A stretch of DNA of 64,000 nucleotides from Halobaculum gomorrense (GTDB lineage Archaea > Halobacteriota > Halobacteria > Halobacteriales > Haloferacaceae): NCBI RefSeq assembly GCF_900129775.1, contig NZ_FQWV01000010.1, positions 16,661 to 80,660 on the forward strand, given 5' to 3'. The notes beneath the pieces were generated by a model. The model made no database searches, had not been told where the DNA came from, and saw only the letters and a program-made list of their open reading frames with translations. The first letter of the stretch is position 1. Each line of letters starts with the position of its first letter. The position numbers and the translations under genes are program-made. Shown one piece after another: positions 1 to 8,432 of the stretch.

Positions 1-1
1 C

Positions 2-1687
2 CTCACACACGGGACGACGGGGCGGATGCACGGCCTCCTCCACAGCGGCGGGCGATACGCGGTCTCGGACCAGGCCAGCGCTCGGGAGTGTATCGAGGAG
101 AACCGGGTGCTGCGCGACATCGCGAGCCACTGCGTCGAGCTGACCGGGGGGCTGTTCGTCAAGCGCCCCGAGGACACCGAGGAGTACTTCCAGGAGAAGC
201 TGGCGGGCTGTCGCGAGTGCGGCATCCCCGCGGAGGTGCTCTCAGCCGAGGAGGCGCGGGAGGTCGAGCCGTTCCTCGCAGGCGACATCGACAAGGCGAT
301 CCGGGTGCCCGACGGCGCGGTCGACCCGTTCCGGCTGTGCGTCGCCAACGCGGCCGACGCAGAGGCCCACGGCGCGCGCATCGAGACGCACTCGCCGGTC
401 ACAGACGTGCTCGTCGAAGACGGCGCGGTCGTTGGCGTCGAGGTGACACACGAATCTGGAGCCGGAAAGCGCGTCCACGGCGTCGAGGGCGGCACCGAGG
501 AGATCTACGCCGACCACGTCGTCAACGCGACGGGCGCGTGGGCCGGGCGCATCGGCGACATGGCCGGCGTCGACGTGGAGGTGCGACCGAGCAAGGGCGT
601 GATGACCGTGATGAACGTCCGCGAGGTCGACACGGTGGTCAACCGGTGCAAGCCGAAGGGCGACGCCGACATCGTCGTCCCCCACGAGACCACCTGTATC
701 CTCGGCACGACCGACGAGGAGGTCGAGGACCCGGAGGACTACCCCGAGGAGGCGTGGGAGGTCGACCTCATGATCGAAGAGCTGTCGAAGCTCGTCCCGA
801 TGCTCGACGGCGCCCGCACGATCCGCTCGTACTGGGGCGTGCGCCCGCTGTACGAGCCGCCGGGCACGGGGACCGAGGACCCAACCGACATCACGCGGGA
901 CTTCTTCCTGCTGGATCACGCCGAGCGCGACGACCTACCGGGGATGACCTCCATCGTCGGCGGGAAGTTCACCACCTACCGGCTGATGGCTGAGCAGATC
1001 TCCGACCACGTCTGTGACCTCCTCGGCGTCGAGGCCGCGTGCACGACCGCCGACCGCCCGCTCCCCGGCAGCGAGGACTTCTCGGTGCTGCGCGACTACA
1101 TGGACGAGTTCGGCCTGCGCTCGCCGGTCGGCCGCCGGAGCGTCCAGCGGCTGGGCTCCCGCGCCGACGAGGTGCTCGACACCGACGAGCCGAACCCCGT
1201 CGTCTGCCAGTGCGAGGCGGTCACCCGCGCGGAACTGCGGGACGCCATCGGGGGGTCGGGCTCGGACCTGAACGCGGTCCGCCTGCGCACCCGCGCGTCG
1301 ATGGGCAACTGTCAGGGGGGGTTTTGCGCCCACCGGATGGCCAACGAGCTCCACGCGGGCGGCGACTTCGACCGACCGACCGTCGACGCCGCGCTCGACG
1401 AGCTGTGGCAGGAGCGCTGGAAGGGCCAGCGCCACGCGCTGTGGGGCGAACAGCTCTCGCAGGCGATGCTCAACCACCTCCTGCACGCGACGACGTTCAA
1501 CCGCGACGGCGCCGCCCCGGAGGACTTCGCGGCGTTCGACGCCGGGGAGTGCGGCGCGGGGTCGGCCGATCGCGACGCCGCCGACGCGAGCGGCGACGCG
1601 GACGACGCCGGCGACACCTCCGAGCGGACGGCCGCCGACGGCGGTGTCTCCGCCCGCGACTGCGGGGGTGATCGGGGTGGCGATTGA
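2..1687 (+). CDS. glpA: Anaerobic glycerol-3-phosphate dehydrogenase subunit A, 5' partial
   Basis: FAD-dependent subunit that oxidises sn-glycerol 3-phosphate to dihydroxyacetone phosphate and feeds electrons to the quinone pool through GlpB and GlpC. The reading frame is open to the left edge. The first visible residues ([16 protein letters not shown]) are the conserved stretch that normally lies about 40 residues into GlpA, so the FAD-binding N-terminus is outside the window and the ATG at 26 is internal. A DAO-type oxidoreductase domain fills most of the protein. Near residues 393-432 (counted from that internal ATG) is a BFD-like [2Fe-2S] domain with CQC and GNCQGGFC cysteine pairs. The last 60 residues are a low-complexity acidic, Ala/Gly-rich tail. 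glpB begins inside its 3' end. The assignment is secure from motifs and from the glpABC order; haloarchaea use this set in glycerol catabolism. Confidence 0.95.
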   Translation, partial: LTHGTTGRMHGLLHSGGRYAVSDQASARECIEENRVLRDIASHCVELTGGLFVKRPEDTEEYFQEKLAGCRECGIPAEVLSAEEAREVEPFLAGDIDKAIRVPDGAVDPFRLCVANAADAEAHGARIETHSPVTDVLVEDGAVVGVEVTHESGAGKRVHGVEGGTEEIYADHVVNATGAWAGRIGDMAGVDVEVRPSKGVMTVMNVREVDTVVNRCKPKGDADIVVPHETTCILGTTDEEVEDPEDYPEEAWEVDLMIEELSKLVPMLDGARTIRSYWGVRPLYEPPGTGTEDPTDITRDFFLLDHAERDDLPGMTSIVGGKFTTYRLMAEQISDHVCDLLGVEAACTTADRPLPGSEDFSVLRDYMDEFGLRSPVGRRSVQRLGSRADEVLDTDEPNPVVCQCEAVTRAELRDAIGGSGSDLNAVRLRTRASMGNCQGGFCAHRMANELHAGGDFDRPTVDAALDELWQERWKGQRHALWGEQLSQAMLNHLLHATTFNRDGAAPEDFAAFDAGECGAGSADRDAADASGDADDAGDTSERTAADGGVSARDCGGDRGGD

Positions 1688-3029
1688 GTCCGACGTGGTC
1701 GTGATCGGCGGCGGCCTCGCCGGTGCGACGGCGGCGCTGTCGGCCGCCCGCGAGGGCGTCCACGTCCATTTGGTCTCTGCGAACGAGAGCACCCTCCGGC
1801 AGGCGAGCGGCCTGATCGACGCGCTCGGCTACGCCGTCGGACACGCGGCGGAGAACGACGGAGAGGACGCGGGAGCGGGCTCGGGCGACGCCGACGCGGT
1901 GCCCGGCCCGCTGGCGGACCCGTTCGCGGTGATCGAGGACCTCCCCGCGGACCACCCGTACCGCGTCGCCGGCGCGGACGCCCTCCGCGAGGGGCTGGCA
2001 CTGTTCGACGACGCCGTCGGCGACCTGTACCGGGGCGGCCACACCGACCGCAACGCGCTCGTCCCGACGACCTCGGGGCGCGCGAAGCCGACGGCCCGCT
2101 ACCCGCAGAGCGTGGCCCCGGGACTCGCCAGCGACGGCCGTCCGATGCTTCTCGTGGGGTTCGAGGCCGACACCGAGTTCGACGCGCCGCTGGCGGCCGA
2201 GCGGCTCTCGGCCGCGGGCGTCCCGTTCGACGTGTCGGGCGCGACGGTCGAATTCGCCGGGGAGTACCGTGCGGACGCGGCTGTCACCCGGCTGGCGCAC
2301 GCGCTCGAACGCGACGAGAGCGCGGCCTCCGGCCGCGGAACGACCGCGGGGGAGGGGCGGACCACCCGGCAGCGACTCGCCGACCGGATCCGTCCGCACC
2401 TCGGCGACGCCGAGCGCGTGGGGATCCCGGCGATGCTGGGCGACAGTCACGTCGAGGAGGTGCGCGCGGACCTCTCCGAGCGCCTCGACGCCGAGGTGTT
2501 CGAGGTCCCAACCGGGCCGCCGAGCCTCCCGGGGATCCGCCTGGAGGATCGGCTGTTCGACGCGCTCGACTCCGCGGGCGTCTCGATGACGACCGGCACG
2601 CCCGTCGTCGACTTCGAGACGGGCGCGGACGGTCGGGTCGCATCGGTGACCATCGACCGCAACGGCGCACGCATCCCGTACGAGGCGGGAGCGTTCGTCC
2701 TCGCGACGGGCGGGCTGGTCGGGAAAGGACTCGACTCCGACCGCGAGCGCGCGCACGAGGCGCTGTTCGGCTGTCACGTCCCGCAACCAGACGACCGGAT
2801 GGCCTGGTCTGCGGGGGGCGCGTTCGCCGACCACGCGTTCGCGCGCTTCGGCGTGCGGCCCGACGACCGGATGCGGCCGCTCGACGTGGAGGGAACACCA
2901 GAGTACGCGAACCTGGCGGCTGCCGGCGGCGTCGTCGGCGGGGCGGACGTGGCGAGAGAGAAGTCGGCCAGCGGCGTCTCGCTGGCCACGGGGCTTGTCG
3001 CGGGCCGGACCGCGGCGGAGGAGGCATGA
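1677..3029 (+). CDS. glpB: Anaerobic glycerol-3-phosphate dehydrogenase subunit B
   Basis: Flavoprotein subunit of the GlpABC complex, thought to pass electrons from GlpA towards the membrane-associated iron-sulphur subunit GlpC. The N-terminus has a dinucleotide-binding fold ([19 protein letters not shown]), followed by the family's [12 protein letters not shown] block, and a second FAD-contact segment occurs near the C-terminus. I chose the GTG at 1677 (about 450 residues) because the flavin fold begins six residues later and a GGGGTGATC ribosome-binding sequence precedes it. The longer reading from 1644 adds only residues encoded by glpA's tail. The start overlaps the glpA stop by 11 nt and the stop overlaps the glpC start by 4 nt (ATGA), so the three genes are translationally coupled. 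Confidence 0.92.
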   Translation: MAIESDVVVIGGGLAGATAALSAAREGVHVHLVSANESTLRQASGLIDALGYAVGHAAENDGEDAGAGSGDADAVPGPLADPFAVIEDLPADHPYRVAGADALREGLALFDDAVGDLYRGGHTDRNALVPTTSGRAKPTARYPQSVAPGLASDGRPMLLVGFEADTEFDAPLAAERLSAAGVPFDVSGATVEFAGEYRADAAVTRLAHALERDESAASGRGTTAGEGRTTRQRLADRIRPHLGDAERVGIPAMLGDSHVEEVRADLSERLDAEVFEVPTGPPSLPGIRLEDRLFDALDSAGVSMTTGTPVVDFETGADGRVASVTIDRNGARIPYEAGAFVLATGGLVGKGLDSDRERAHEALFGCHVPQPDDRMAWSAGGAFADHAFARFGVRPDDRMRPLDVEGTPEYANLAAAGGVVGGADVAREKSASGVSLATGLVAGRTAAEEA

Positions 3030-4423
3030 GCGACACACACGACACACACGACACTCACGAGGACTGCGGCTGCGACGGGGAGGCGAACCGATCGGCGGCG
3101 ACCGACGGCGGCGCCGTCGCCGGGTCGACCGCCGGGAGCGAGGACGAATTCGAGCCGGTCGACGTGTTCGAGGGCTCGGAGATGGACCTCCGGCCCGGCG
3201 CCGACTCCTGCTACAAGTGCACCTCCTGTGACACCTCCTGTCCGGTCGCGGAGGTGGACGACTCCTTCCCCGGGCCGAAGTTCCAGGGCCCCGAACAGTG
3301 GCGCCTCAAGCGCAAGGAAGACACCGAGATCGACGACTCGATCACCGGCTGCTCCAACTGCATGCGCTGTGACGGCGCCTGCCCTTCGGACGTGCCGCTG
3401 TCGCAGATGCACAACACCGCACGCGCGGAGTACGTCGAGAACCAGCAGCCCACGCTCTCCCGGGAGTACCTCCGCAACCGCATCCTCGCGAACTACGGCA
3501 CGCTCGCGGCGCTCGGGTCGAAAGTCCCTCGGCTCACGAACGCCATCATGGGCAACTCCCTCGTGCAGAAGGTGAACGAGACGGTGCTCGGGATCACCGC
3601 CGAGCGCGACTTCCCGGAGTTCGCAGACCAGACGTTCCGCGGATGGTGGAAGGAGCGCGGCGGCCCGAAGGTCGAAAGCGAGGAGAAGCGGGTCGCCTAC
3701 TTCCACGGCGACTACGCCAACTACAACACCGTCGAGGTGGCGAAGGCGCTCGTCCGGGTGTACGAGGCCTTCGGTTACGAGATCGCGGTGCCGGACCAGC
3801 GCTGCTCGGGCACGCCGATGTTCGCAAACGGGATGCTCGACGACGCGCGGCGCTCCGCGGCGGTCAACGTCGAGAGCCTCGGCGAGATGATCGAGCAGGG
3901 GTACGACGTGGTCGCCTCCTGTACCTCCTGCTCGATGGCCCTTCGCCAGGAGTACCCCGAGCTGTTCGACTTCGAGGGCACCGAGACGGTCGCCGCGAAC
4001 ACCTACGACGCGCTGGAGTACCTCCTGATCAACGAGAACGTGATCGACCCGCTGAGCGAGGTCGACGCCGCCGACCACGATATCCCCGACTTCGCGTACC
4101 ACGCGCCGTGTCACTCCCGAAATCAGGGGCTCGACCGGCAGGCGGTCGAGCTGTTCCGCTACCTCGACGGCGTCGACGTGGCGGACGTTGGCGACTCCTG
4201 CTCGGGGATCTCGGGGACCTACGGCTGGAAGGAGGAGAAGTACGAGTACTCCATGGAGATCGGCGAGGAGATGTTCGAGCACATGGAGCACGCCAACGGC
4301 GAGACCGGGATGACCGAGTGCCCGACCTGCTCGATGCAAATGGAGCACGGCACCGGCTACGAGATCGACCACCCCCTTCAGGTGCTGGAGGCGGCGCTCG
4401 TCGACACCGACGTGACGATCTGA
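3026..4423 (+). CDS. glpC: Anaerobic glycerol-3-phosphate dehydrogenase subunit C, iron-sulphur protein
   Basis: Iron-sulphur subunit that anchors GlpAB to the electron-transport chain and reduces menaquinone. After a His/Asp-rich leader of about 50 residues there are two ferredoxin-type [4Fe-4S] motifs, CYKCTSCDTSCP near residue 62 and CSNCMRCDGACP near residue 110. The C-terminal half has two cysteine-rich CCG-type domains (landmarks RCSGTPMF with SCTSCSMAL, and DSCSGISGTYGWK with CPTCSMQME). In both repeats the usual Cys-Cys pair reads Cys-Ser, so the second ligand of the canonical pair is absent. The 465-residue length fits GlpC. It is the last gene of the operon; about 80 nt of non-coding sequence separates it from the next gene. 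Confidence 0.93.
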   Translation: MSDTHDTHDTHEDCGCDGEANRSAATDGGAVAGSTAGSEDEFEPVDVFEGSEMDLRPGADSCYKCTSCDTSCPVAEVDDSFPGPKFQGPEQWRLKRKEDTEIDDSITGCSNCMRCDGACPSDVPLSQMHNTARAEYVENQQPTLSREYLRNRILANYGTLAALGSKVPRLTNAIMGNSLVQKVNETVLGITAERDFPEFADQTFRGWWKERGGPKVESEEKRVAYFHGDYANYNTVEVAKALVRVYEAFGYEIAVPDQRCSGTPMFANGMLDDARRSAAVNVESLGEMIEQGYDVVASCTSCSMALRQEYPELFDFEGTETVAANTYDALEYLLINENVIDPLSEVDAADHDIPDFAYHAPCHSRNQGLDRQAVELFRYLDGVDVADVGDSCSGISGTYGWKEEKYEYSMEIGEEMFEHMEHANGETGMTECPTCSMQMEHGTGYEIDHPLQVLEAALVDTDVTI

Positions 4424-4505
4424 GTCCGGAGTCCAAAGTCCCGAGTATCGAATCCCGAGTCGATCTCGGGGACAACCCTACGTCCCCCGCCCGAGTCCCA
4501 TCCGT

Positions 4506-4946
4506 ATGGCGACGATCAGCGACACGTACATCGAGAACCGCGAGCGCGTCCAGCCGGACGACGCCAACAACTACGGCAGTGCCCACGGAGGGAACGTCGC
4601 CAAGTGGATGGACGAGGTCGGCGCGATGTCGGCGATGCGCCACGCCGGCGAGACGTGCGTCACCGCCCGGATCAACCGACTGGACTTCGAGCGGCCGATC
4701 CCCCGCGGGGACATCTGCGTCATCGAGTCGTACGCGTATGCGACCGGTCGCACCTCGATCCGGGTGCGACTGCGCGCCTATCGCGAGGCGCCCCGAACGG
4801 GCGAGCGCGAGCAGACGACGGAGTCGTACTTCGTGTTCGTCGCCGTCGACGACGACATGCGCCCAACCGAGGTGCCGGAGCTCGCCGTCGGGTCCGACCG
4901 CTGTCGCACGTTGCGCGACGAGGCGCTCGACGGCGAGACCGAGTGA
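4506..4946 (+). CDS. Hotdog-fold acyl-CoA thioesterase
   Basis: A 146-residue protein of the acyl-CoA hydrolase (ACOT/YciA) type, predicted to hydrolyse acyl-CoA to free acid and CoA in the cytoplasm. The sequence shows the single-domain hotdog signature: an N-terminal NNYGSAHGGNVAKWMDEVG segment, which forms the buried helix, followed by alternating strands with FERPIPRGDICVIESYAY. The chain-length preference cannot be read from the sequence. It stands alone between glpC and the convergent acr3 gene. An ATG at 4506 sits at the start of the conserved region and no in-frame upstream start looks better. Confidence in the family is high; the substrate is unknown. Confidence 0.85.
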   Translation: MATISDTYIENRERVQPDDANNYGSAHGGNVAKWMDEVGAMSAMRHAGETCVTARINRLDFERPIPRGDICVIESYAYATGRTSIRVRLRAYREAPRTGEREQTTESYFVFVAVDDDMRPTEVPELAVGSDRCRTLRDEALDGETE

Positions 4947-4994
4947 GCGGTCGTCGCGGCGTCCGTCCGGCGGATCGACGCCCGTCCGACGGAC

Positions 4995-6155
4995 TCAGTC
5001 GTCGCTCGGCGACTCGGCGATCCCCGCCCCGCGGCCATCGTCGCGGCCCGTCCAGTCGAAGCGGCGCTGGAAGTACAGCGCGACGTTGACGAGCGCGAGC
5101 AACACAGGGACCTCGATGAGCGGGCCGACGACGGTCGCGAACGCGACGCCGGAGCCGACGCCGAACACCGCGACGGCGACGGCGATGGCCAGTTCGAAGT
5201 TGTTCGAGGCGGCGGTGAAGCCGATGGCGGTCGTCGTCGAGTAGTCGGCGCCGACGCCGCGACCCATCCCGAAGCTGACGAGGAACATCACGACGAAGTA
5301 GACCGTCAGCGGCACCGCGATCAGGAGCACGTCGCCCGGCGAGGCGACGATCGCGCCGCCCTGCGTGGCGAACATCACGATCACCGTGAACAGCAGCGCG
5401 ACGAGCGTCAGCGGGTCGATCCGCGGCACGAACTCCTCCTCGTACCACGCTTCGCCTTTGAGACGGGTGCCGAGGTAACGGCTCAGAACGCCCGCGGCGA
5501 ACGGGACCCCCAAGAACACCGCGATCGCCTCGAACACCTGTACGGGCGTCACGTCGAACGTCGTGATGCCGGCGACGAGCGACTCCATCCCGAGCAGCGG
5601 CGGGAGGAACAGCGCGAAGAACCAGACGTACACGCCGTAGGTGACGATCTGGAACAGGCTGTTGAACGCGACCAGCCCGGTGACGTACTCGGTCGAGCCC
5701 TCCGCGAGCTCGTTCCACACGAGCACCATCGCGATACATCGGGCCATCCCGATGAACACGAGGCCGAGGAAGTACTCGGGGCGGGCCGGCAGCCCGGGGA
5801 CGACCCCGCCGAAGAAGACGACCGCGAGCCCGAACATCAGCGTCGGGCCGATGAGCCAGTTCTGGATGAGGCTCAGGCTGAGGACGCGCCAGTTACTGAA
5901 GACGGTCCGCAGCCGCGAGTAATCGGCCTTCGCGAGCGGCGGGTACATCATCGCGATCAATCCGATCTCCACGAGGTGGTAGCTCCGGATCGGTTGCGTC
6001 ACCGTCGGCGCGACGAATCCGAGGCCGACGCCGACCGCCATCGCAGCGAAGATCCAGACGGTGAGGTACTTGTCGAGGAAGTCCATCGACCGCGGGTCGC
6101 CGCAGGCGTCGCAGCCGCAGTTCGGGCCGTGGTCGTGGGCGTCTGTGTCACTCAT
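4995..6155 (-). CDS. acr3: ACR3-family arsenite efflux transporter
   Basis: Membrane carrier that expels arsenite, As(III). The 386-residue protein has ten hydrophobic helices, as expected for ACR3. The family's essential cysteine is visible in GMARCIAMVLVWNEL near residue 138, and the conserved glutamate in GPLIEVPVLLAL near residue 346. The N-terminus is a hydrophilic extension with a His/Cys cluster (HGPNCGCDACGD) that could bind metalloid; this is an inference. The gene follows arsR with an 8-nt overlap, so regulator and pump form one minus-strand unit that the arsenite-sensing ArsR can induce. The hydrophilic C-terminal tail carries no recognisable domain. Confidence 0.93.
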   Translation of the reverse strand: MSDTDAHDHGPNCGCDACGDPRSMDFLDKYLTVWIFAAMAVGVGLGFVAPTVTQPIRSYHLVEIGLIAMMYPPLAKADYSRLRTVFSNWRVLSLSLIQNWLIGPTLMFGLAVVFFGGVVPGLPARPEYFLGLVFIGMARCIAMVLVWNELAEGSTEYVTGLVAFNSLFQIVTYGVYVWFFALFLPPLLGMESLVAGITTFDVTPVQVFEAIAVFLGVPFAAGVLSRYLGTRLKGEAWYEEEFVPRIDPLTLVALLFTVIVMFATQGGAIVASPGDVLLIAVPLTVYFVVMFLVSFGMGRGVGADYSTTTAIGFTAASNNFELAIAVAVAVFGVGSGVAFATVVGPLIEVPVLLALVNVALYFQRRFDWTGRDDGRGAGIAESPSDD

Positions 6156-6546
6156 CGCGCACGCTTCCGTTCAGCACCGTCACCAGCGCGACCGCGCGGT
6201 TGGTGGCCCGGTACTTCTTCCATCGGCCGTCCTTGCGCCCCTCGACGAGCCCGGCGTCGACGAGCGCCGAGAGCGCGTGACTGAGGGCGCTCTCGCTCAC
6301 GTCGACGACCGCGTTCAGTTCGCAGACGCAGAGTTCCTCGCGCGCGGCGACGAGCACGCGCACGAGCGTGTAACGCGTCTCGTTTGCCAGCGCGGAGAGC
6401 ACGTCGAGTTCGGTCTCCAGTGTCGCGTTCTCGAGCGTCGCTTCGAGCGTCCCGAGTTCGTCGAGCCGGCGCTCGACATCCTCGCTGCGACACTCCCCGA
6501 GTTCGTCGTCCAGGTAGCGTCGGAGGCGCCCCGTTGCTTGTGCCAT
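6148..6546 (-). CDS. arsR: ArsR-family arsenite-responsive repressor (first copy)
   Basis: Winged-helix repressor that leaves DNA when it binds As(III). The 132-residue protein contains the classic metalloid-binding motif ELCVCEL in the third helix, followed by the recognition helix region VSESALSHALSAL and the wing (EGRKDGRWKKYR). I chose the ATG at 6546, because the 39 residues available further upstream lie in the AT-rich promoter DNA and look non-coding. Its 3' end overlaps the start of acr3. A second, clearly related ArsR lies at 7750-8154. Both share a long N-terminal part with a DExxECxxxxVxxRL pattern, so they are probably a duplication. Confidence 0.92.
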   Translation of the reverse strand: MAQATGRLRRYLDDELGECRSEDVERRLDELGTLEATLENATLETELDVLSALANETRYTLVRVLVAAREELCVCELNAVVDVSESALSHALSALVDAGLVEGRKDGRWKKYRATNRAVALVTVLNGSVRDE

Positions 6547-6559
6547 CGAACATTGGTTG

Positions 6560-6581
6560 TGAAGTAATTCAATTAATATCT
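6560..6581 (-). promoter_or_regulatory. Promoter and candidate ArsR operator of arsR-acr3
   Basis: The inverted repeat TGAA-GTAA-TTCA at 6560-6571 adjoins an AT-rich TATA-like stretch (read on the minus strand as ATATTAATTG), 14-35 nt before the arsR ATG. Blocking this site would cover the basal promoter. ArsR/SmtB repressors commonly bind TGAA/TTCA half-sites. Assigning it to this ArsR is an inference. Confidence 0.5.
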
Positions 6582-6690
6582 CCGATAGGCTTGGCCGTCT
6601 ACCGGCGATATATGGCAACAAGGTTTGATAGATGCCCGGAAAACGGGCGGAAGCGGAACCCATTTACTTGAATGAATACTAAACTCATAT

Positions 6691-7110
6691 GTGGAATCAG
6701 GTACCGCGACCGAAGCACGACCGGACCGCGCCAGCGCATCGGGCCGCAAACAGCGGATCGGAACGGAGTTCCTCGGCGGGTTCGGGACGAAAACGGGGGA
6801 CTCCGATCTCCTGTTTCTCGAGGGGCAGCTCCCCGAGGACGGCGACCGGATCGCGGCCGACGAGCCCCCCGCCCGACAGCTCGAATGATGTCTGGAGGCG
6901 CTCGAATCGGAGCTGGGTCGGCGAGGGAAGTCGCTCGACGACGTACTGAAGATCACGCTGTACCTCGCTGAGATGGACGCGTACACGTTCGTGAACGACG
7001 CCTACGAGCGGTACGTCGACGGCGAGGTCCCCGCACGCACGACCGTCGATGTCTGCGACCTGCTCGGCGGCGCCGCGGTGACCGTCGACGGCGTCGTCGC
7101 TCTGGAGTAG
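6691..7110 (+). pseudogene. RidA/YjgF-family gene interrupted by an in-frame TGA
   Basis: Reads as a single RidA-like protein, the family that hydrolyses reactive enamine/imine intermediates, except for a TGA at 6886-6888. The part before the stop contains DLLFLEGQLPEDGDRIA, where family members have a GQ(L/I)P strand. The part after it contains KSLDDVLKITLYLAEMDAY and GEVPARTTVDVCDL, which match the conserved RidA helix and active-site strand. No frame change occurs, so a single nonsense change (for example CGA to TGA) would explain it. The apparent GTG start at 6691 lies behind a TATA-like AT-rich stretch and is divergent from arsR. No selenocysteine system is expected in haloarchaea, so I treat it as inactivated. 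The gene sits between the two arsenic units. Confidence 0.75.
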
Positions 7111-7267
7111 GAGGACCTCGGCCCTTGACGCCGCGATGTCGAGGATCGTCGGCGAGAGATCGCTCCCGACAGCGCCCGACACGTTTCCCGTCGCTCGAGC
7201 CCATCGCGTCCGCGGACGCGTCGACGCCGCCCGCCGTCCCCTGCTCGTGACCCCTCCGGTTCGCCGT

Positions 7268-7753
7268 TCACTCCGCGGCGCCAGTCCCTTCAGCTCCGCA
7301 CTCCCCGAACGCCTCGTCGAACAGCGCGACGACGTTCGCCTCGATCTCGTCGCGGATCGCGGCCACCTCCTCGGGGGACTTCCCGTCGGGATCCGAAAGC
7401 GCCCAGTCGCGCGCCTCGACAGCGTCCGAAAGCGACAGCGTCGAACACCCCATCGTCGCAACGTAGTCGCACTCGTTCAGCTCACCGTCAGTCACCTCGC
7501 GCGGCGTCCGGCCGGACACGTCGATCCCGACCTCCGCCATCGCGTCGACGACCTCGTCGTGAACGCGGTCGGCGGGGCGGGTGCCGCCGGTGCGGAGCTC
7601 GACGCGGTCGCCGAGGCCGCGGCGGTCGACCTCGCGCTCGGCGAAGGCGTACGACATCTGCGAGCGTCCGGCATTCTGGACACAGACGAACGCGAGGCGG
7701 ACGGGGTCGTCGGTGTTCGCACCGTTCGCATCGTTCGCGCCGCCGTCGCTCAT
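7268..7753 (-). CDS. arsC: Arsenate reductase, low-molecular-weight phosphatase type
   Basis: Reduces arsenate to arsenite so that the ACR3 pump can export it. The 161-residue protein has the low-molecular-weight phosphatase fold with the P-loop C-x5-R motif at the N-terminus (CVQNAGRSQMSYAFAE) and the acid loop DWALSDPDGK near residue 120. MGCSTLSLSDAV supplies a further cysteine. I chose the ATG at 7753, which overlaps the stop of the upstream arsR by 4 nt; the longer frame only reads into that gene. The electron donor (thioredoxin, glutaredoxin-like or small thiol) cannot be told from the sequence. This minus-strand pair (arsR then arsC) is a separate unit from arsR-acr3. Confidence 0.88.
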   Translation of the reverse strand: MSDGGANDANGANTDDPVRLAFVCVQNAGRSQMSYAFAEREVDRRGLGDRVELRTGGTRPADRVHDEVVDAMAEVGIDVSGRTPREVTDGELNECDYVATMGCSTLSLSDAVEARDWALSDPDGKSPEEVAAIRDEIEANVVALFDEAFGECGAEGTGAAE

Positions 7754-8154
7754 TCGTCCGCCCCGCGGGTCGACTCGAGGGTGTTCAACAGCGCGTCCGC
7801 CCGCTCGGTGGTGTCGTAGTAGCGCCACTTGCCGTCCTTGCGGCGCGCGAGCAGGCCCACGTCGGTCAGCGCCGACAGCGCGTGACTGACCGCCGATTCG
7901 CTCACGTCGACGAGCGGCGCCAGTTCGCAGACGCACAGCTCCCCGTCAGCGACCGAAAGCAGACGCACGAGCCGGTAGCGGGTGTCGCTCCCGAGCGCCG
8001 AGAGCGCGTCGATGTCGTCGGTTTCCGCCGCCTCGTCGACGCGCGCGTCCGCCGCCAACCCGCGGAGTGAAGCTAGTCTGTCGTCCACGTTTGCCGCGCA
8101 GCACTCGCTTACCTCGTCCGCGATGAGGCGTTCGAGCCGCGCTGTGGTTGCCAT
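7750..8154 (-). CDS. arsR: ArsR-family arsenite-responsive repressor (second copy)
   Basis: A 134-residue winged-helix repressor with the same As(III)-binding motif (ELCVCEL) as the copy at 6148-6546, and nearly the same recognition-helix segment (VSESAVSHALSAL) and wing (RRKDGKWRYYD). The ATG at 8154 is preceded by a compact leaderless promoter. The very long open frame running on to 10377 is only the shadow of ileS. The 3' end overlaps arsC by 4 nt, so it controls arsC and itself. Two close repressors controlling two units suggest duplication of one arsenic-response switch. Confidence 0.92.
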   Translation of the reverse strand: MATTARLERLIADEVSECCAANVDDRLASLRGLAADARVDEAAETDDIDALSALGSDTRYRLVRLLSVADGELCVCELAPLVDVSESAVSHALSALTDVGLLARRKDGKWRYYDTTERADALLNTLESTRGADE

Positions 8155-8172
8155 ACTAACGATTGCAGAACT

Positions 8173-8184
8173 GTTCAAATGAAC
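8173..8184 (-). promoter_or_regulatory. Candidate ArsR operator before arsR-arsC
   Basis: A perfect 12-nt palindrome, GTTCAAATGAAC, lies 19-30 nt before the arsR start codon, where the TATA element of a leaderless promoter would sit. It shares TTCA/TGAA half-sites with the element before the other arsR. Nothing else is recognised in the rest of the 278-nt gap up to ileS. Confidence 0.45.
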
Positions 8185-8432
8185 CTGTCGGAGTGCGCGT
8201 CGACGGTGACAGGTGCCCGATCGTTCCGGACGGTCTGGAAGCGTGGCCGGGGTTGAGGTGTCGGTGCGCAGAAGTACGCGTGCCGCCGCGCCGGATCGCT
8301 GCGCGTGCGGCACGAGAGACGGGTTCCGTTCCAGTCGCTCTCGACGTGCGGCCCGACGGGCGCCGACCCACAGTGAGTCGGCGACCGCGTCCGGCCGCTT
8401 CCCGACGCCGGCACCGCCCCGAGCGCGGCGTC

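Noticed and set aside
6886..6888. TGA in the ridA frame read as selenocysteine.
   Set aside because: RidA has no selenocysteine position, haloarchaea lack the decoding system, and no SECIS-like element is seen.
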